Positions 1-9,997 of a DNA stretch of 57,236 nt are shown here, one piece after another (position 1 is the first letter of the stretch; each line of letters starts with the position of its first letter). The notes below the pieces were generated by a model. The model did not search any database. It was not told where the DNA came from and saw only the letters and a program-made list of their open reading frames with translations. Position numbers and translations under genes: made by a program. Source of the DNA: Bradyrhizobium sp. (GTDB lineage: Bacteria > Pseudomonadota > Alphaproteobacteria > Rhizobiales > Xanthobacteraceae); contig NZ_DAIDJE010000186.1 in the NCBI RefSeq assembly GCF_027451485.1, positions 1-57,236 of the forward strand, in the 5' to 3' direction.

Positions 1-4
1 CTGA

Positions 5-343
5 TCACACCGCTTCGACCCCGGTTTCGCCCGTGCGTACACGCACCGCGTGCGGCAGATCGAACACCCACACCTTGCCGTCGCCGTGCTTGCCCGTGCG
101 GGCCACGTTGCACACCGCCTCCACCACCTGGTCGGCGATGCCGTCGTCTACCGCAAGTTCGACCTTCGTCTTCGGTACGAACTGCACCCGGTATTCCGAG
201 CCTCGATAGACCTCGGTGTGGCCGCCGTCCACGCCGAAGCCCTGGATCTCGGTCACGGTGACGCCCTGGATGCCGATGTCGGCCACCGCCTGCCGAACGT
301 CGTCGAGTCGGAACGGCTTGATGACGGCGGTGATCAATTTCAT
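5..343 (-). CDS. glnK: P-II nitrogen regulatory protein GlnK/GlnB
   Basis: This is a 112-residue P-II signalling protein. P-II proteins sense ATP/ADP and 2-oxoglutarate and control AmtB, NtrB and adenylyltransferase. The start (MKLITAVIKPF) is chosen by family alignment; an upstream in-frame start would add 24 unrelated residues. Tyr51, the uridylylation site, is present in YRGSEY. Lys58, the TGKxGDGK nucleotide loop and the C-terminal VRVRTGE are also present. Residues 38-40 of the T-loop base are Val-Asp-Gly where the family normally has Arg-Gln-Lys, so the usual 2-oxoglutarate/Mg ligand Gln39 is replaced by Asp. A sigma-54 promoter and an NtrC-like site lie upstream, which fits GlnK rather than a constitutive GlnB. 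No amtB is visible, but the gene ends at the window edge. Confidence 0.95.
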   Translation of the reverse strand: MKLITAVIKPFRLDDVRQAVADIGIQGVTVTEIQGFGVDGGHTEVYRGSEYRVQFVPKTKVELAVDDGIADQVVEAVCNVARTGKHGDGKVWVFDLPHAVRVRTGETGVEAV

Positions 344-425
344 GCATTTGTTCCCGAAGCGGCCCGATTGCGGTAGCGACAGCGAACTCGGTGAGCGCGT
401 ACCATGCTCACGCATGAACCTTCAA

Positions 426-440
426 GCAGGTTCCGTGCCA
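426..440 (-). promoter_or_regulatory. sigma-54 (-24/-12) promoter of glnK
   Basis: Read on the minus strand this is TGGCACGGAACCTGC. It has the invariant GG and GC dinucleotides ten bases apart, as in the RpoN consensus. It lies about 80 bases upstream of the glnK start codon and points toward it. Confidence 0.8.
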
Positions 441-490
441 GTTGCGGCAGTGCCACGAATCAAGCACTTGGAGTTGCACGAGCGCGGTCA

Positions 491-507
491 TGCACCACGG
501 CGGTGCG
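491..507. promoter_or_regulatory. putative NtrC binding site upstream of glnK
   Basis: TGCACC-N5-GGTGCG matches the NtrC consensus TGCACC-N5-GGTGCA with one mismatch. It sits about 50-65 bases upstream of the glnK sigma-54 promoter, a normal enhancer position. The site is seen in the sequence; its use by NtrC is inferred. Confidence 0.65.
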
Positions 508-591
508 TGGCGGCCGAGGCGGCGCCAGTTCGAGGTGCGGCCGCGGGGGTGAGACCCGACGGTTGGTCTTTCGAGGAGGAGTTCCAAAGCC

Positions 592-849
592 ATGAGTATC
601 TCGGATGCGCGCGGACTCGATGATCTCGCGCGACGACTCGCCGACGCGGTACCCGACAGCCTGCGCGGCGTGGGTCGCGACATCGAAGCCAATTTCAAGG
701 CGGTGCTGCAGAGCTACCTGAGCCGGCTCGATCTGGTGAACCGCAAGGAGTTCGACGTGCAGGCGGCGCTGCTCGCGCGTACGCGCACGGCGCTCGATGC
801 GCTGGAAGCGCGGCTGAAGGAACTCGAGGCGAAGCTCGGCGCCCGCTGA
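592..849 (+). CDS. ubiK: UbiK-family accessory factor (YqiC/BMFP)
   Basis: This small 85-residue protein is mostly helical. The C-terminal half (VNRKEFDVQAALLARTRT then ALEARLKELEAKL) has the family signature and a trimeric coiled coil. UbiK homologues assist the late steps of ubiquinone biosynthesis with UbiJ in the cytoplasm or at the membrane. The length fits the family. A GAGGAGG Shine-Dalgarno sequence lies about 12 bases before the ATG. The glnK-ubiK-comM neighbourhood is common in beta- and gammaproteobacteria. Confidence 0.9.
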   Translation: MSISDARGLDDLARRLADAVPDSLRGVGRDIEANFKAVLQSYLSRLDLVNRKEFDVQAALLARTRTALDALEARLKELEAKLGAR

Positions 850-886
850 GCGTGCGGCGGGCGACGACTCGACGCGGCCGGCCGCC

Positions 887-2455
887 GTGGCCAGCGATTC
901 CTCGCTGAGCATCGTCGCGAGCCGCGCGAGCGCCGGACTCGGCGCGCCGCCGGTGCGGGTGGAGGTGCACCTGGCGGCAGGCCTGCCCGCCTTCGCGCTG
1001 GTGGGCTTGCCTGAGGCCGCGGTGCGCGAGAGCCGCGAGCGCGTGCGGGCGGCGATCCTAACCAGCGGGCTCCACTTCCCGCCCGGCCGAATCACGGTGA
1101 ATCTGTCGCCCGCCGATCTTCCCAAGGAAGGCGGGCGCTTCGATCTGCCCATCGCCGTCGGCATCCTCGCGGCGAGCGGGCAGGTTCCTGCCGGAGCCAC
1201 CGCCGGACGTGAATTCCTCGGCGAGCTGTCGCTGTCCGGGGCGCTGCGCGCGACGCCACGCATCCTCCCCGCGCTGGTCGCGGCCGCGGCGGCGAACCAG
1301 GAGGTGGTGCTGCCGGCGGCCAACGCCGTCGAGGCGGCCTTCGTCGGCGACGCACGCTTGCGGCTCGCGGCGAGCCTGCGCGAGGTGCACGCGGCCCTCT
1401 GCGGCCTGTCGGCGCTGCCTGCGGCCGCGGGCGCGGCCGCGGCGGCGGCCGAGCCACCCGATCCGGCACCCGACCTCGCCGACGTGCGGGGTCAGTTCGC
1501 GGCCCGGCGCGCGCTCGAACTCGCCGCCGCCGGCGGACACGGCTTATTGCTGGTCGGGCCTCCGGGAGCGGGCAAAACAATGCTCGCGCAGCGCCTGCCG
1601 GGACTGTTACCGCCGCTCGACGCGCGCGAGGCCCTGGAGGTGGCGTGCCTGCGCTCCGCCGCCGCACTGCACCCGCGGCCGACGCGTACACCGCCGTTTC
1701 GCAGTCCGCAGCACACGGCGTCGGTGAGCGCTCTGATCGGCGGGCCGATGCGGCCCGGGGAACTGTCGCTCGCCCACCGTGGCGTACTGTTCCTCGACGA
1801 ATTGCCGGAATTCGCGCGCAATGCACTCGAAGCGCTGCGCGAGCCGCTCGAAAGCGGCGTGGTCTGCATCGGCCGCGCGCGCTCGAGCGTGGAGTATCCG
1901 GCACGGTTCCAACTCGTCGCAGCGATGAATCCCTGTCCGTGCGGATATGCAGGCGACGTGCACGGGCGCTGCCGCTGCACGGCAGGTGAGGTGGCGCGCT
2001 ACCGGGCGCGCTTGTCGGGTCCGCTCGTCGACCGCATCGACATGCACGTCGAACTCGTCGCGCTCGCCGTCGGGGACGTGTTCGGCGAGGCCGCCGCAAT
2101 GGTCGAATCGACGGCCACGGTCGCGGCGCGGGTCGCTGCGGCGCGAGCCCTGCAGTGGCGGCGACAGGGATGCTTGAATGCGCGGCTGCAGCCGGCGGCG
2201 ATGCGCACCCACTGCGAACTCGGCCCGGGATCGCGCGTACTGCTGGGGGAGGCGATGCGCCGGCTCGGCTTGTCGGCGCGGGCGTGCCACCGCGTGCTCA
2301 AGGTGGCGCGCACCGCGGCGGACCTCGCCGGGGCCGTGAACATCCGCGACGAGCACCTCGCGGAGGCGCTCGCGCTACGGCTGCTCGACCGGGGCACGTA
2401 CGACCCGGCGCGCTCGCCGGGCGACGCGGATCACTTCACCAACGACACCATGTAA
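887..2455 (+). CDS. comM: YifB/ComM family Mg-chelatase-like AAA+ ATPase
   Basis: This 522-residue protein has an N-terminal ChlI-like/Lon-protease-like fold (about 20-170). An AAA+ module follows with Walker A GPPGAGKTM (about 224) and Walker B FLDELPEF, then a C-terminal Mg-chelatase domain. A cysteine cluster, NPCPCGYAG...CRCT, is typical of YifB. ComM acts as a hexameric branch-migration helicase that helps integrate incoming DNA during natural transformation. The start is a GTG 37 bases after ubiK, chosen because homology begins there (SLSIVASRA). The 3' end overlaps the convergent cytochrome gene by 25 bases. Confidence 0.93.
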   Translation: MASDSSLSIVASRASAGLGAPPVRVEVHLAAGLPAFALVGLPEAAVRESRERVRAAILTSGLHFPPGRITVNLSPADLPKEGGRFDLPIAVGILAASGQVPAGATAGREFLGELSLSGALRATPRILPALVAAAAANQEVVLPAANAVEAAFVGDARLRLAASLREVHAALCGLSALPAAAGAAAAAAEPPDPAPDLADVRGQFAARRALELAAAGGHGLLLVGPPGAGKTMLAQRLPGLLPPLDAREALEVACLRSAAALHPRPTRTPPFRSPQHTASVSALIGGPMRPGELSLAHRGVLFLDELPEFARNALEALREPLESGVVCIGRARSSVEYPARFQLVAAMNPCPCGYAGDVHGRCRCTAGEVARYRARLSGPLVDRIDMHVELVALAVGDVFGEAAAMVESTATVAARVAAARALQWRRQGCLNARLQPAAMRTHCELGPGSRVLLGEAMRRLGLSARACHRVLKVARTAADLAGAVNIRDEHLAEALALRLLDRGTYDPARSPGDADHFTNDTM

Positions 2456-2949
2456 TCGACGGCCATGCGCACCGTGGCGTCCGGCCAGGTGCTGCCGCCG
2501 CGCGCCGGCATGGCGCGGATGCCGTTGATGGCGTGCTGGTAGAGCACGTCCTTGCCTTGTGCAATGCGCGCCGCCCACGCCGCCTTGTCGCCGGCCTTCG
2601 GTGCGCCGTTGATGCCGGCGCCGTGGCAAGCCGAACACACCGCCTGGAACGCCGCCTGGCCGGTCGTGGGGACCGCGGCGGCCGATCCGCCGCCCGCCGG
2701 CGCCGCCGGTGCGGCGGCTGCCGTCAGCGCGCTGTTGTCCTGCCCGGCCACGGCCTCGCGCGAGAACGGCGCGATGTTCTGTTCGAGCGTGTGCACGCGC
2801 AGCGGATCGCTCTCGACGTATTCGCCCTGCGTGTGGGCGCCGATGAGTCGCGCCGTCACGAACAGCATGATGGCGACGGCGATCAGGATCCCGAGCACCA
2901 GGCTGAAGAGATTGAAGAACTGGGTATCGGAGGTTTCGGTGCTGGCCAC
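2431..2949 (-). CDS. membrane-anchored class I c-type cytochrome (cytochrome c5 family)
   Basis: This is a protein of about 172 residues with one N-terminal transmembrane segment (FFNLFSLVLGILIAVAIMLF). An Ala/Pro-rich linker and one haem domain follow: CSACH binds haem and Met of AMPARGG is the likely sixth ligand. It should face the periplasm and carry electrons to terminal oxidases or other acceptors. The start is a GTG (VASTETSD) chosen because the membrane segment follows at once; longer in-frame starts would add arginine-rich sequence without homology. It converges on comM with a 25-base overlap. Confidence 0.85.
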   Translation of the reverse strand: MASTETSDTQFFNLFSLVLGILIAVAIMLFVTARLIGAHTQGEYVESDPLRVHTLEQNIAPFSREAVAGQDNSALTAAAAPAAPAGGGSAAAVPTTGQAAFQAVCSACHGAGINGAPKAGDKAAWAARIAQGKDVLYQHAINGIRAMPARGGSTWPDATVRMAVDYMVSLVK

Positions 2950-3305
2950 GGTAACTCGCTGAATATCGATGAGAATCGCTGTTGTGAGCGGGGCGCAGTA
3001 TAGCCCCACCGCCGGAATCGCGGAAGTTCTTCGAGCGGTCCTGGGCCGCGATTTCGCGAGCCCCGTCGGCCACTGCGTCAGTGTTGCAACGGTCGCTGCG
3101 CCGCCGCTGAGACGCCGGCTGCGCCAGCTTCGAGACGCTCGACGAGTCGTGCGCAGATCCGCGAATTTTCTCGGAAGATCCCGCGCCACGGCAGTCGCGC
3201 GAAGGTTAAGATTCGGCGTCGCCGGCGCCGGTCGCCTTACGGGCAGGATGCGTCAGGGCGGGTCCAAACAGGCAAGATCAAGATAATGAGCAGCGAGGCT
3301 TCAAC

Positions 3306-4412
<1,107 letters not shown>

Positions 4413-4419
4413 CGCAACG

Positions 4420-5910
4420 ATGAGCATCCAGCTGCCGGCCATCGATCCCGCCATCGTCGCCCGGCGCGACCGCGTGATCGATGCGCTGCGCAGCCTGGTG
4501 CCGGACGGGGTCCTCGCGGACCCCGTATCCCTGCGAGCCTACGAGTGCGACGGGTTCTCGGCGTATCGCCAACCGCCGCTGGTGGTGGTGTTGCCGGAGG
4601 ACACGGCGCAGGTGGCCGCCGTGCTGCGCTACTGCTCGGCGGAGGGCATCAAGGTGGTGCCGCGCGGTTCCGGAACCTCGTTGTCGGGCGGCGCCCTGCC
4701 GCTCGGCGACGCGGTGCTGCTCGGGATGTCGCGCTTCAACCGGATTCTCGAGGTGGACTACGACGCCGGCGTTGCGGTGGTACAGCCGGGCGTCACCAAT
4801 CTGGCGGTGACCCGCGCGGTCGAGCACCGCGGCATGTACTACGCGCCCGACCCGTCGAGCCAGATCGCCTGTTCGATCGGCGGCAACGTCGCCGAGAATT
4901 CCGGCGGCGTGCATTGCCTGAAGTACGGTCTCACCACCAACAACGTGCTGGGCGTGGAGTTCGTGCTCATGAACGGCGAGGTGGTGCGGCTCGGCGGGCG
5001 CGCGCTCGAGCCACAGGGGCTCGACCTTTTGGGCGTGGTGGTGGGTTCCGAGGGCCTGCTCGGCGTGGTGACGGAGGTGACGGTGCGGTTGCTGCCCAAG
5101 CCGGCGGCCACGCAGGCCATGCTGATCGGCTTTCGCAGTGTCGAGGACGCCGGCCAGTGCGTCGCCGACGTGATCGGCGCGGGCATCATCCCCGCGGGCA
5201 TGGAGATGATGGACGCACCGGCCATCCGCGCGGCCGAGGAGTTCGTGCACGCGGGCTATCCGCTCGACGTCGCGGCGCTGCTGATCGTCGAAGTGGACGG
5301 TCCGCCGGCAGAGTGCGAGCACCTCACCGGGGAGATCAGCGCGCTGGCGCGCGCCCGCGGCTGCGCGTCGCTGCGCGTGTCACGAGACGAGGAGGAACGA
5401 CTCAAATTCTGGGCGGGACGCAAGGCGGCGTTTCCCGCGGTCGGCCGCATCGCCGCCGACTACATCTGCATGGACGGCACCATCCCGCGCCGGCGCCTGC
5501 CGGAGGTGCTGTCGCGCATGACGGAGCTGTCGCGCAAGTACGGGCTTGCGGTGGCGAACGTGTTTCACGCCGGCGACGGCAACCTGCACCCGCTGATCCT
5601 GTACGACGCCGCCGAATCGGACCAGCTGGAGCGCGCCGAGCAGTTCGGCAACGACATTCTGCGCGCCTGCGTGGAGGTCGGCGGCGTGCTCACGGGCGAG
5701 CACGGCGTCGGCATCGAGAAGCGGGACCTCATGCCGGTGATGTTCGGCGAGACCGATCTTGCACACCAGGAGCGGCTGAAGTGCGCCTTCGATCCCGCGC
5801 AGCTGCTCAACCCCGGCAAGGTTTTCCCGACGCTGCACCGCTGCGCCGAACTCGGCCGCGTGCACGTGCACGCCGGGGCGCTGCCGCACCCCGACCTGCC
5901 GCGGTTCTGA
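4420..5910 (+). CDS. glcD: glycolate oxidase subunit GlcD (FAD-linked)
   Basis: This 496-residue flavoprotein is the catalytic subunit of the GlcDEF complex that oxidises glycolate to glyoxylate at the membrane. The N-terminal PCMH/FAD-binding domain has PRGSGTSLSGGALP and CSIGGNVAENSGGVHCLKYG. The C-terminal FAD-oxidase domain carries NVFHAGDGNLHP and GEHGVGIEKR, the conserved His/Asp/Glu active-site region. The length matches the family. The start follows adhC by seven bases, and glcE begins 16 bases after the stop. Confidence 0.96.
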   Translation: MSIQLPAIDPAIVARRDRVIDALRSLVPDGVLADPVSLRAYECDGFSAYRQPPLVVVLPEDTAQVAAVLRYCSAEGIKVVPRGSGTSLSGGALPLGDAVLLGMSRFNRILEVDYDAGVAVVQPGVTNLAVTRAVEHRGMYYAPDPSSQIACSIGGNVAENSGGVHCLKYGLTTNNVLGVEFVLMNGEVVRLGGRALEPQGLDLLGVVVGSEGLLGVVTEVTVRLLPKPAATQAMLIGFRSVEDAGQCVADVIGAGIIPAGMEMMDAPAIRAAEEFVHAGYPLDVAALLIVEVDGPPAECEHLTGEISALARARGCASLRVSRDEEERLKFWAGRKAAFPAVGRIAADYICMDGTIPRRRLPEVLSRMTELSRKYGLAVANVFHAGDGNLHPLILYDAAESDQLERAEQFGNDILRACVEVGGVLTGEHGVGIEKRDLMPVMFGETDLAHQERLKCAFDPAQLLNPGKVFPTLHRCAELGRVHVHAGALPHPDLPRF

Positions 5911-5926
5911 CGGGTCCGCCGGCCGG

Positions 5927-7138
5927 ATGGACAGTCCCGCGATCGTGCCCGCGACGCCCGCCGAACTGGCGGCGGCGGTGACCGAGGCTTGCGCGACCGG
6001 GATCGCGCTCGAGGTCGTCGGCGGCGGCACCAAGCGCGGCATCGGCCGTCCCGATCGGCAGACCCGCGTGCTGTCCACGGCGCGCTTCGACGGCGTCGTC
6101 GACTACGACCCGTCCGAACTCGTGCTCACCGTGCGCGCGGGCACCGCGCTCGGGGCGATCGAACGCCTGCTGGCCGAACACGGCCAGATGCTCTCCTTCG
6201 AGCCGCTGCTGACCGGAGCGAGCGGCACCATCGGCGGCGCGGTCGCCGCCGGACTCGCCGGCCCGCGGCGTGTGTCCGCCGGCAACGTGCGCGACCACGT
6301 ACTCGGATTCAGCGCCGTCTCCGGCCGCGGCGAGTGCTTCGTCGCCGGCGGTCGGGTGGTCAAGAACGTGACCGGGTTCGACCTTCCGAAGCTCGTCTGC
6401 GGATCGTGGGGCCAGCTCGCCGTGCTCACCGAGGTGACCTTGAAGGTCGTGCCCAGGCCGCGTTGCACGCTCACGCTTTGGCGGGGCGGGCTCGACGAGG
6501 CGCGCGCCCTGCAAGCGATGCGGATGGCGCTCGGCTCGCAGGCCGCCGTCGCCGCCGCCGCGCATCTGCCGGCCCGGCCGGACCTCTGGCCGGCCGCCGA
6601 GGCGTGGCCGACCGCCGAGGGAGGGGCGACCGCGAGCGACGAGGGCGCCGTGACTCTCTTTCGCCTGGAGGGCTTCGGGCCGTCGGTCGAGGCGCGTGCC
6701 GCGACCCTGGCGCAGACCTTGGGCGCCACGCTCGGACGCTTGACCGACTCCGGTGCGGATCTGCTCTGGAGCCTGTTGCGGCAGACGCGGGTGCTCGAGG
6801 GGCGCGGCGACGCGCTGTGGCGCGTCGTCACCGGCGCCGATCCGCTCGCCGCTTGCAGCGGCTTGCGGGCGCTGGGCGCACGCTACTGGCTCGACTGGGC
6901 CGGCGGCGTGGTGCACGCGCGCGTGCCCGTCACCGTGCCGGGTCCGTTGGTGCGCGAGCTGGCACGGCGCAGCGGTGGTCACGCGCTGCTGCTCGACGCG
7001 CCGCGCGACTACCGGCTGCACACACCGGCGCGCCAGCAGGAGGAGGGCGCACTCGCGGCGCTGGCGCGGCAGGTACGGCTCGCCTTCGATCCCGCGCAGA
7101 TCCTCGATCCGCGACGCTTCGAGGAGGCATCGTCATGA
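5927..7138 (+). CDS. glcE: glycolate oxidase subunit GlcE (FAD-binding)
   Basis: This 403-residue second FAD-binding subunit of glycolate oxidase resembles the GlcD N-terminal half. It has VGGGTKRGIG, GASGTIGGAVAAGL and FVAGGRVVKNVTGFDLPKL. The length is slightly above the usual size of about 350-370 residues because of a low-complexity Ala/Glu/Trp stretch at about 215-240. The gene overlaps glcF by four bases (ATGA), indicating translational coupling. Confidence 0.95.
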   Translation: MDSPAIVPATPAELAAAVTEACATGIALEVVGGGTKRGIGRPDRQTRVLSTARFDGVVDYDPSELVLTVRAGTALGAIERLLAEHGQMLSFEPLLTGASGTIGGAVAAGLAGPRRVSAGNVRDHVLGFSAVSGRGECFVAGGRVVKNVTGFDLPKLVCGSWGQLAVLTEVTLKVVPRPRCTLTLWRGGLDEARALQAMRMALGSQAAVAAAAHLPARPDLWPAAEAWPTAEGGATASDEGAVTLFRLEGFGPSVEARAATLAQTLGATLGRLTDSGADLLWSLLRQTRVLEGRGDALWRVVTGADPLAACSGLRALGARYWLDWAGGVVHARVPVTVPGPLVRELARRSGGHALLLDAPRDYRLHTPARQQEEGALAALARQVRLAFDPAQILDPRRFEEASS

Positions 7139-8505
7139 AGACCGAATTCACGGCGGAGCAACTCGCCGATCCCGCCACCGCGGTCTCTTCGCAGGCCATT
7201 CGCAAGTGCGTGCACTGCGGCTTCTGCACCGCGACCTGTCCGACCTACGTCCTCGACGGCGACGAGCGCGACAGTCCGCGCGGCCGGATCTATCTCATCA
7301 AGGACATGCTGGAGCGGGACGCCGCGCCCACCGCGGACGTGGTGCGCCACATCGATCGCTGCCTCTCCTGTCTCGCCTGCACGACCACCTGTCCCTCCGG
7401 TGTCGACTATCGGCACCTGGTCGACCACGCGCGCGCCTACGTCGAAGCCCGCTACCGGCGGCCGCTGCCGGAACGGGTGTTCCGGACCTTGCTCGCCTGG
7501 CTCCTGCCGCATCGGGGCCGCTTTTCCTGGGCGCTTCGGCTGGGCGCGCTCGCGCGGCCCTTCGCGCCGCTGGTGGCGGGACTCGACCGCTCGGGGCGCC
7601 TCGCGACCATGCTCGAGCTCGTACCCCGGCGGCGCTCGCACGGCGAACGCTCGCCGCGGGTGCGGATGCAGGCACCCCACCCCGACGGGCCGCGACGCGG
7701 CCGGGTCCTCCTGCTGCAAGGCTGTGCGGAGCCGGTGCTGCTGCCGTCGATTCGCGCCGCGACGGTGCGTCTCCTCGAGCGCCTCGGCTACGCAGTGGAA
7801 TTCGCGGCCGGCGAAGGTTGCTGTGGCGCGCTGGTGCATCACCTGGGTCGTGAACACGACGGGCTTGCGTACGTGCGCCGCAATCTCGATGCGTGGCGCG
7901 GCAGACTCGAGGAGGGCGGAGTCGACGCGATTCTCGCCACCGCCTCCGGATGCGGCTCGCAGCTCAAGGACTACGGCTTCCTGTTGCGCAACGACCCGGA
8001 CTACGCACCGCTCGCCGCGCGCGCCGCTGCGCTCGCGCGCGACCTGTCCGAACTGGTCGAAGGAGAGGCCGTGCAGCGGCTCAAGGTCGGGGTGAGCGCG
8101 CGCATCGCGTATCACGCTGCCTGCTCCCTGCAACACGGACAGAAGATCGTCGGTCGGCCCCGCGCGCTGCTGGAAGCCGCGGGCTTCACCGTGATCGAGC
8201 CGGCGGAGTCGCATCTGTGTTGCGGGTCGGCCGGCACCTACAACATCCTGCAGCCGCGGATCGCGGCGCGGCTCGGGAGACGCAAGGCGGAGCGGCTGGC
8301 CGCGTGCCAGCCGGACGCAATCGCCACCGGCAACGTCGGTTGCGCGGTGCAGATCGGGCGATTCTCTGGCGCGCCCGTGCTGCACGTCGCCGAGTTGCTC
8401 GACTGGGCCACGGGAGGCCCGCCACCAGACGCGCTACACTCGGCGATGGGCGACGGCGCCGTCGCCACGACCGCGCCGGCATCGGTCGGTGGAGGACACG
8501 CATGA
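7135..8505 (+). CDS. glcF: glycolate oxidase iron-sulfur subunit GlcF
   Basis: This 456-residue electron-transfer subunit of glycolate oxidase has two 4Fe-4S ferredoxin motifs near the N-terminus, CVHCGFCTATCP and CLSCLACTTTCP. Two CCG domains follow in the C-terminal part (EGCCGALVHHLG and HLCCGSAGTYNI). The ATG overlaps the glcE stop, and homology begins there (MKTEFTAEQLADP). It passes electrons from the GlcD/E flavins to the membrane quinone pool. It overlaps glcG by four bases. Confidence 0.96.
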   Translation: MKTEFTAEQLADPATAVSSQAIRKCVHCGFCTATCPTYVLDGDERDSPRGRIYLIKDMLERDAAPTADVVRHIDRCLSCLACTTTCPSGVDYRHLVDHARAYVEARYRRPLPERVFRTLLAWLLPHRGRFSWALRLGALARPFAPLVAGLDRSGRLATMLELVPRRRSHGERSPRVRMQAPHPDGPRRGRVLLLQGCAEPVLLPSIRAATVRLLERLGYAVEFAAGEGCCGALVHHLGREHDGLAYVRRNLDAWRGRLEEGGVDAILATASGCGSQLKDYGFLLRNDPDYAPLAARAAALARDLSELVEGEAVQRLKVGVSARIAYHAACSLQHGQKIVGRPRALLEAAGFTVIEPAESHLCCGSAGTYNILQPRIAARLGRRKAERLAACQPDAIATGNVGCAVQIGRFSGAPVLHVAELLDWATGGPPPDALHSAMGDGAVATTAPASVGGGHA

Positions 8506-8921
8506 CGCTCGATCAGGCCAATCGCATCATCGCCGCGGCACTTGCCAAGGGCGCGGAACTCGGTCTGCAACCCCTCACCGTCGCGGTCGTCGATGCCGGC
8601 GGGCACCTGGTGGCGCTCGCCCGCCAGGACGGCGCCTCCATGCTGCGTCCGCAGGTGGCGACCGGCAAGGCGGTCGGCGCGCTCGCGCTCGGCGTCTCCT
8701 CGCGCCGAGTAGGCGAGATGGCGGCGGAGCGCCCGGCCTTCGTGCAGGCGGTGAGTGCGCTGTCGGCCGGCGGACTCGTGCCGGCGGCGGGCGGGTTGAT
8801 CGCCGTGTCCACCGACGGCGCCGTGCAGGGCGCGGTGGGCATCTCGGGCGACAGCTCCGACAACGACGAGCGCTGTGCGCTCGCGGCCATCCAGGCGGTG
8901 GGGCTCGCGGTGAAGTCTTGA
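8502..8921 (+). CDS. glcG: GlcG/HbpS family heme-binding-like protein
   Basis: This 139-residue protein has the DUF336 (GlcG/HbpS) fold: VAVVDAGGHLVALARQDGA, then a Gly/Ala-rich core and AVGISGDSSDNDERCA. Family members accompany glycolate oxidase and propanediol operons. Some bind haem or degradation products, but the exact job in glycolate operons is not established. The start codon overlaps the glcF stop, so it is co-translated with the complex. Confidence 0.9.
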   Translation: MTLDQANRIIAAALAKGAELGLQPLTVAVVDAGGHLVALARQDGASMLRPQVATGKAVGALALGVSSRRVGEMAAERPAFVQAVSALSAGGLVPAAGGLIAVSTDGAVQGAVGISGDSSDNDERCALAAIQAVGLAVKS

Positions 8922-9559
8922 AGCGGCACCTCGTGCCCGCGCGCGAGGCGCTGCAAAGGCTCGTCGAGGGCAATCGACGCTTCGTCGAAGAGCTGCGCGC
9001 CGGTGGCGCGTCGTCGAATCGGGCGCGCCGGGTGGCGCTGGCGACCGGCCAGGCGCCCTTCGCGGTCATCCTCGGCTGTTCGGATTCGCGCGTGCCCGTG
9101 GAAATCGTGTTCGACCAGGGGCTCGGCGACCTGTTCGTGATCCGCGTCGCCGGCAACATCGTCGCGCCCTCGCAGATCGGCAGCGTGGAATTCGCCGCCG
9201 AACGCTTCGGCACCCGGCTGGTCGTGGTGCTCGGGCACTCCAAGTGCGGCGCCATCGGCGCCACCATCGATGAACTGCTGCGGCCGGCGGAGAACCAGTC
9301 GCGCAATCTGCGCTCGATCGTGGACCTGATCCGGCCGTCGGTGGAGGACCTGCTGCACTCCGAGCTGCGGCACGACCCGGTCGCGCTGTCGCGCGAGGCG
9401 GTGCGCGCCAACATCCGCGCCTCCGTCGACCACCTGCGGCACGGATCCGACGTGCTGGAGGAGGCCATCCGGGCGTACGGTCTGCGGGTGGTGGGCGCCG
9501 AGTACTCGCTCGACTCCGGCTACGTCGAGTTCCTGGACCCAATTCAAGTCGACCAGTGA
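8918..9559 (+). CDS. beta-class carbonic anhydrase
   Basis: This beta-carbonic anhydrase of about 213 residues interconverts CO2 and bicarbonate with zinc. The ligand motifs CSDSRVP and HSKCG are intact, and VIRVAGNIV is a family hallmark. The proposed start is a TTG that overlaps the glcG stop (TTGA). A GTG 15 bases later is possible and would lose only a few residues. Its place in the glycolate operon suggests supply of bicarbonate or disposal of CO2 from downstream glyoxylate metabolism, which is an inference. Confidence 0.9.
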   Translation: MKRHLVPAREALQRLVEGNRRFVEELRAGGASSNRARRVALATGQAPFAVILGCSDSRVPVEIVFDQGLGDLFVIRVAGNIVAPSQIGSVEFAAERFGTRLVVVLGHSKCGAIGATIDELLRPAENQSRNLRSIVDLIRPSVEDLLHSELRHDPVALSREAVRANIRASVDHLRHGSDVLEEAIRAYGLRVVGAEYSLDSGYVEFLDPIQVDQ

Positions 9560-9566
9560 GGAGCGC

Positions 9567-9977
9567 ATGATCACCGCCGACATCATGAACGAGCGCGGCC
9601 GCAGCAAGCTGCCGGGGCACCTGGGCATCGTGGTGGTCCGGCTCGAGCCAAGCCACGTCGAGGCGCAGTACACGGTGCGCGACTGTGTGATGGCCTCGAA
9701 CGGCTTCCTGCACGCGGGCGGCATCGTCACGCTCGCCGACACCACCTGCGGCTACGGTTGCCTCGCGAACCTGCCCGCCGGAGCGACGGGGTTCACCACC
9801 GTCGAACTGAAATCGAACCACCTCGGCACCACGCGCGAGGGTACCGTGGTGAGCGTCGCCAAGCCGGTCCACCTCGGCCGCTCCACGCAGGTGTGGGATG
9901 CGGTGGTGTCCCACCGGGAGAGCGGCCGCACCCTGGCGCTGTTCCGCTGCACCCAGATCATCCTGTATCCGAAGTGA
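9567..9977 (+). CDS. PaaI-family hotdog thioesterase
   Basis: This 136-residue single-domain hotdog protein has the core SNGFLHAGGIVTLADTTCGYG and the strand TTVELKSNHLG, as in PaaI/YbgC-type acyl-CoA thioesterases. The conserved His-Gly-Gly and Asp positions support catalytic activity on a CoA thioester, but the substrate cannot be read from sequence. A TGAGGAG Shine-Dalgarno sequence overlaps the carbonic anhydrase stop, so it is likely the last gene of the glc operon. It converges on the molybdenum hydroxylase genes 20 bases away. Confidence 0.88.
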   Translation: MITADIMNERGRSKLPGHLGIVVVRLEPSHVEAQYTVRDCVMASNGFLHAGGIVTLADTTCGYGCLANLPAGATGFTTVELKSNHLGTTREGTVVSVAKPVHLGRSTQVWDAVVSHRESGRTLALFRCTQIILYPK

Positions 9978-9997
9978 TCGCTGGCGCGCCGCCGCGA

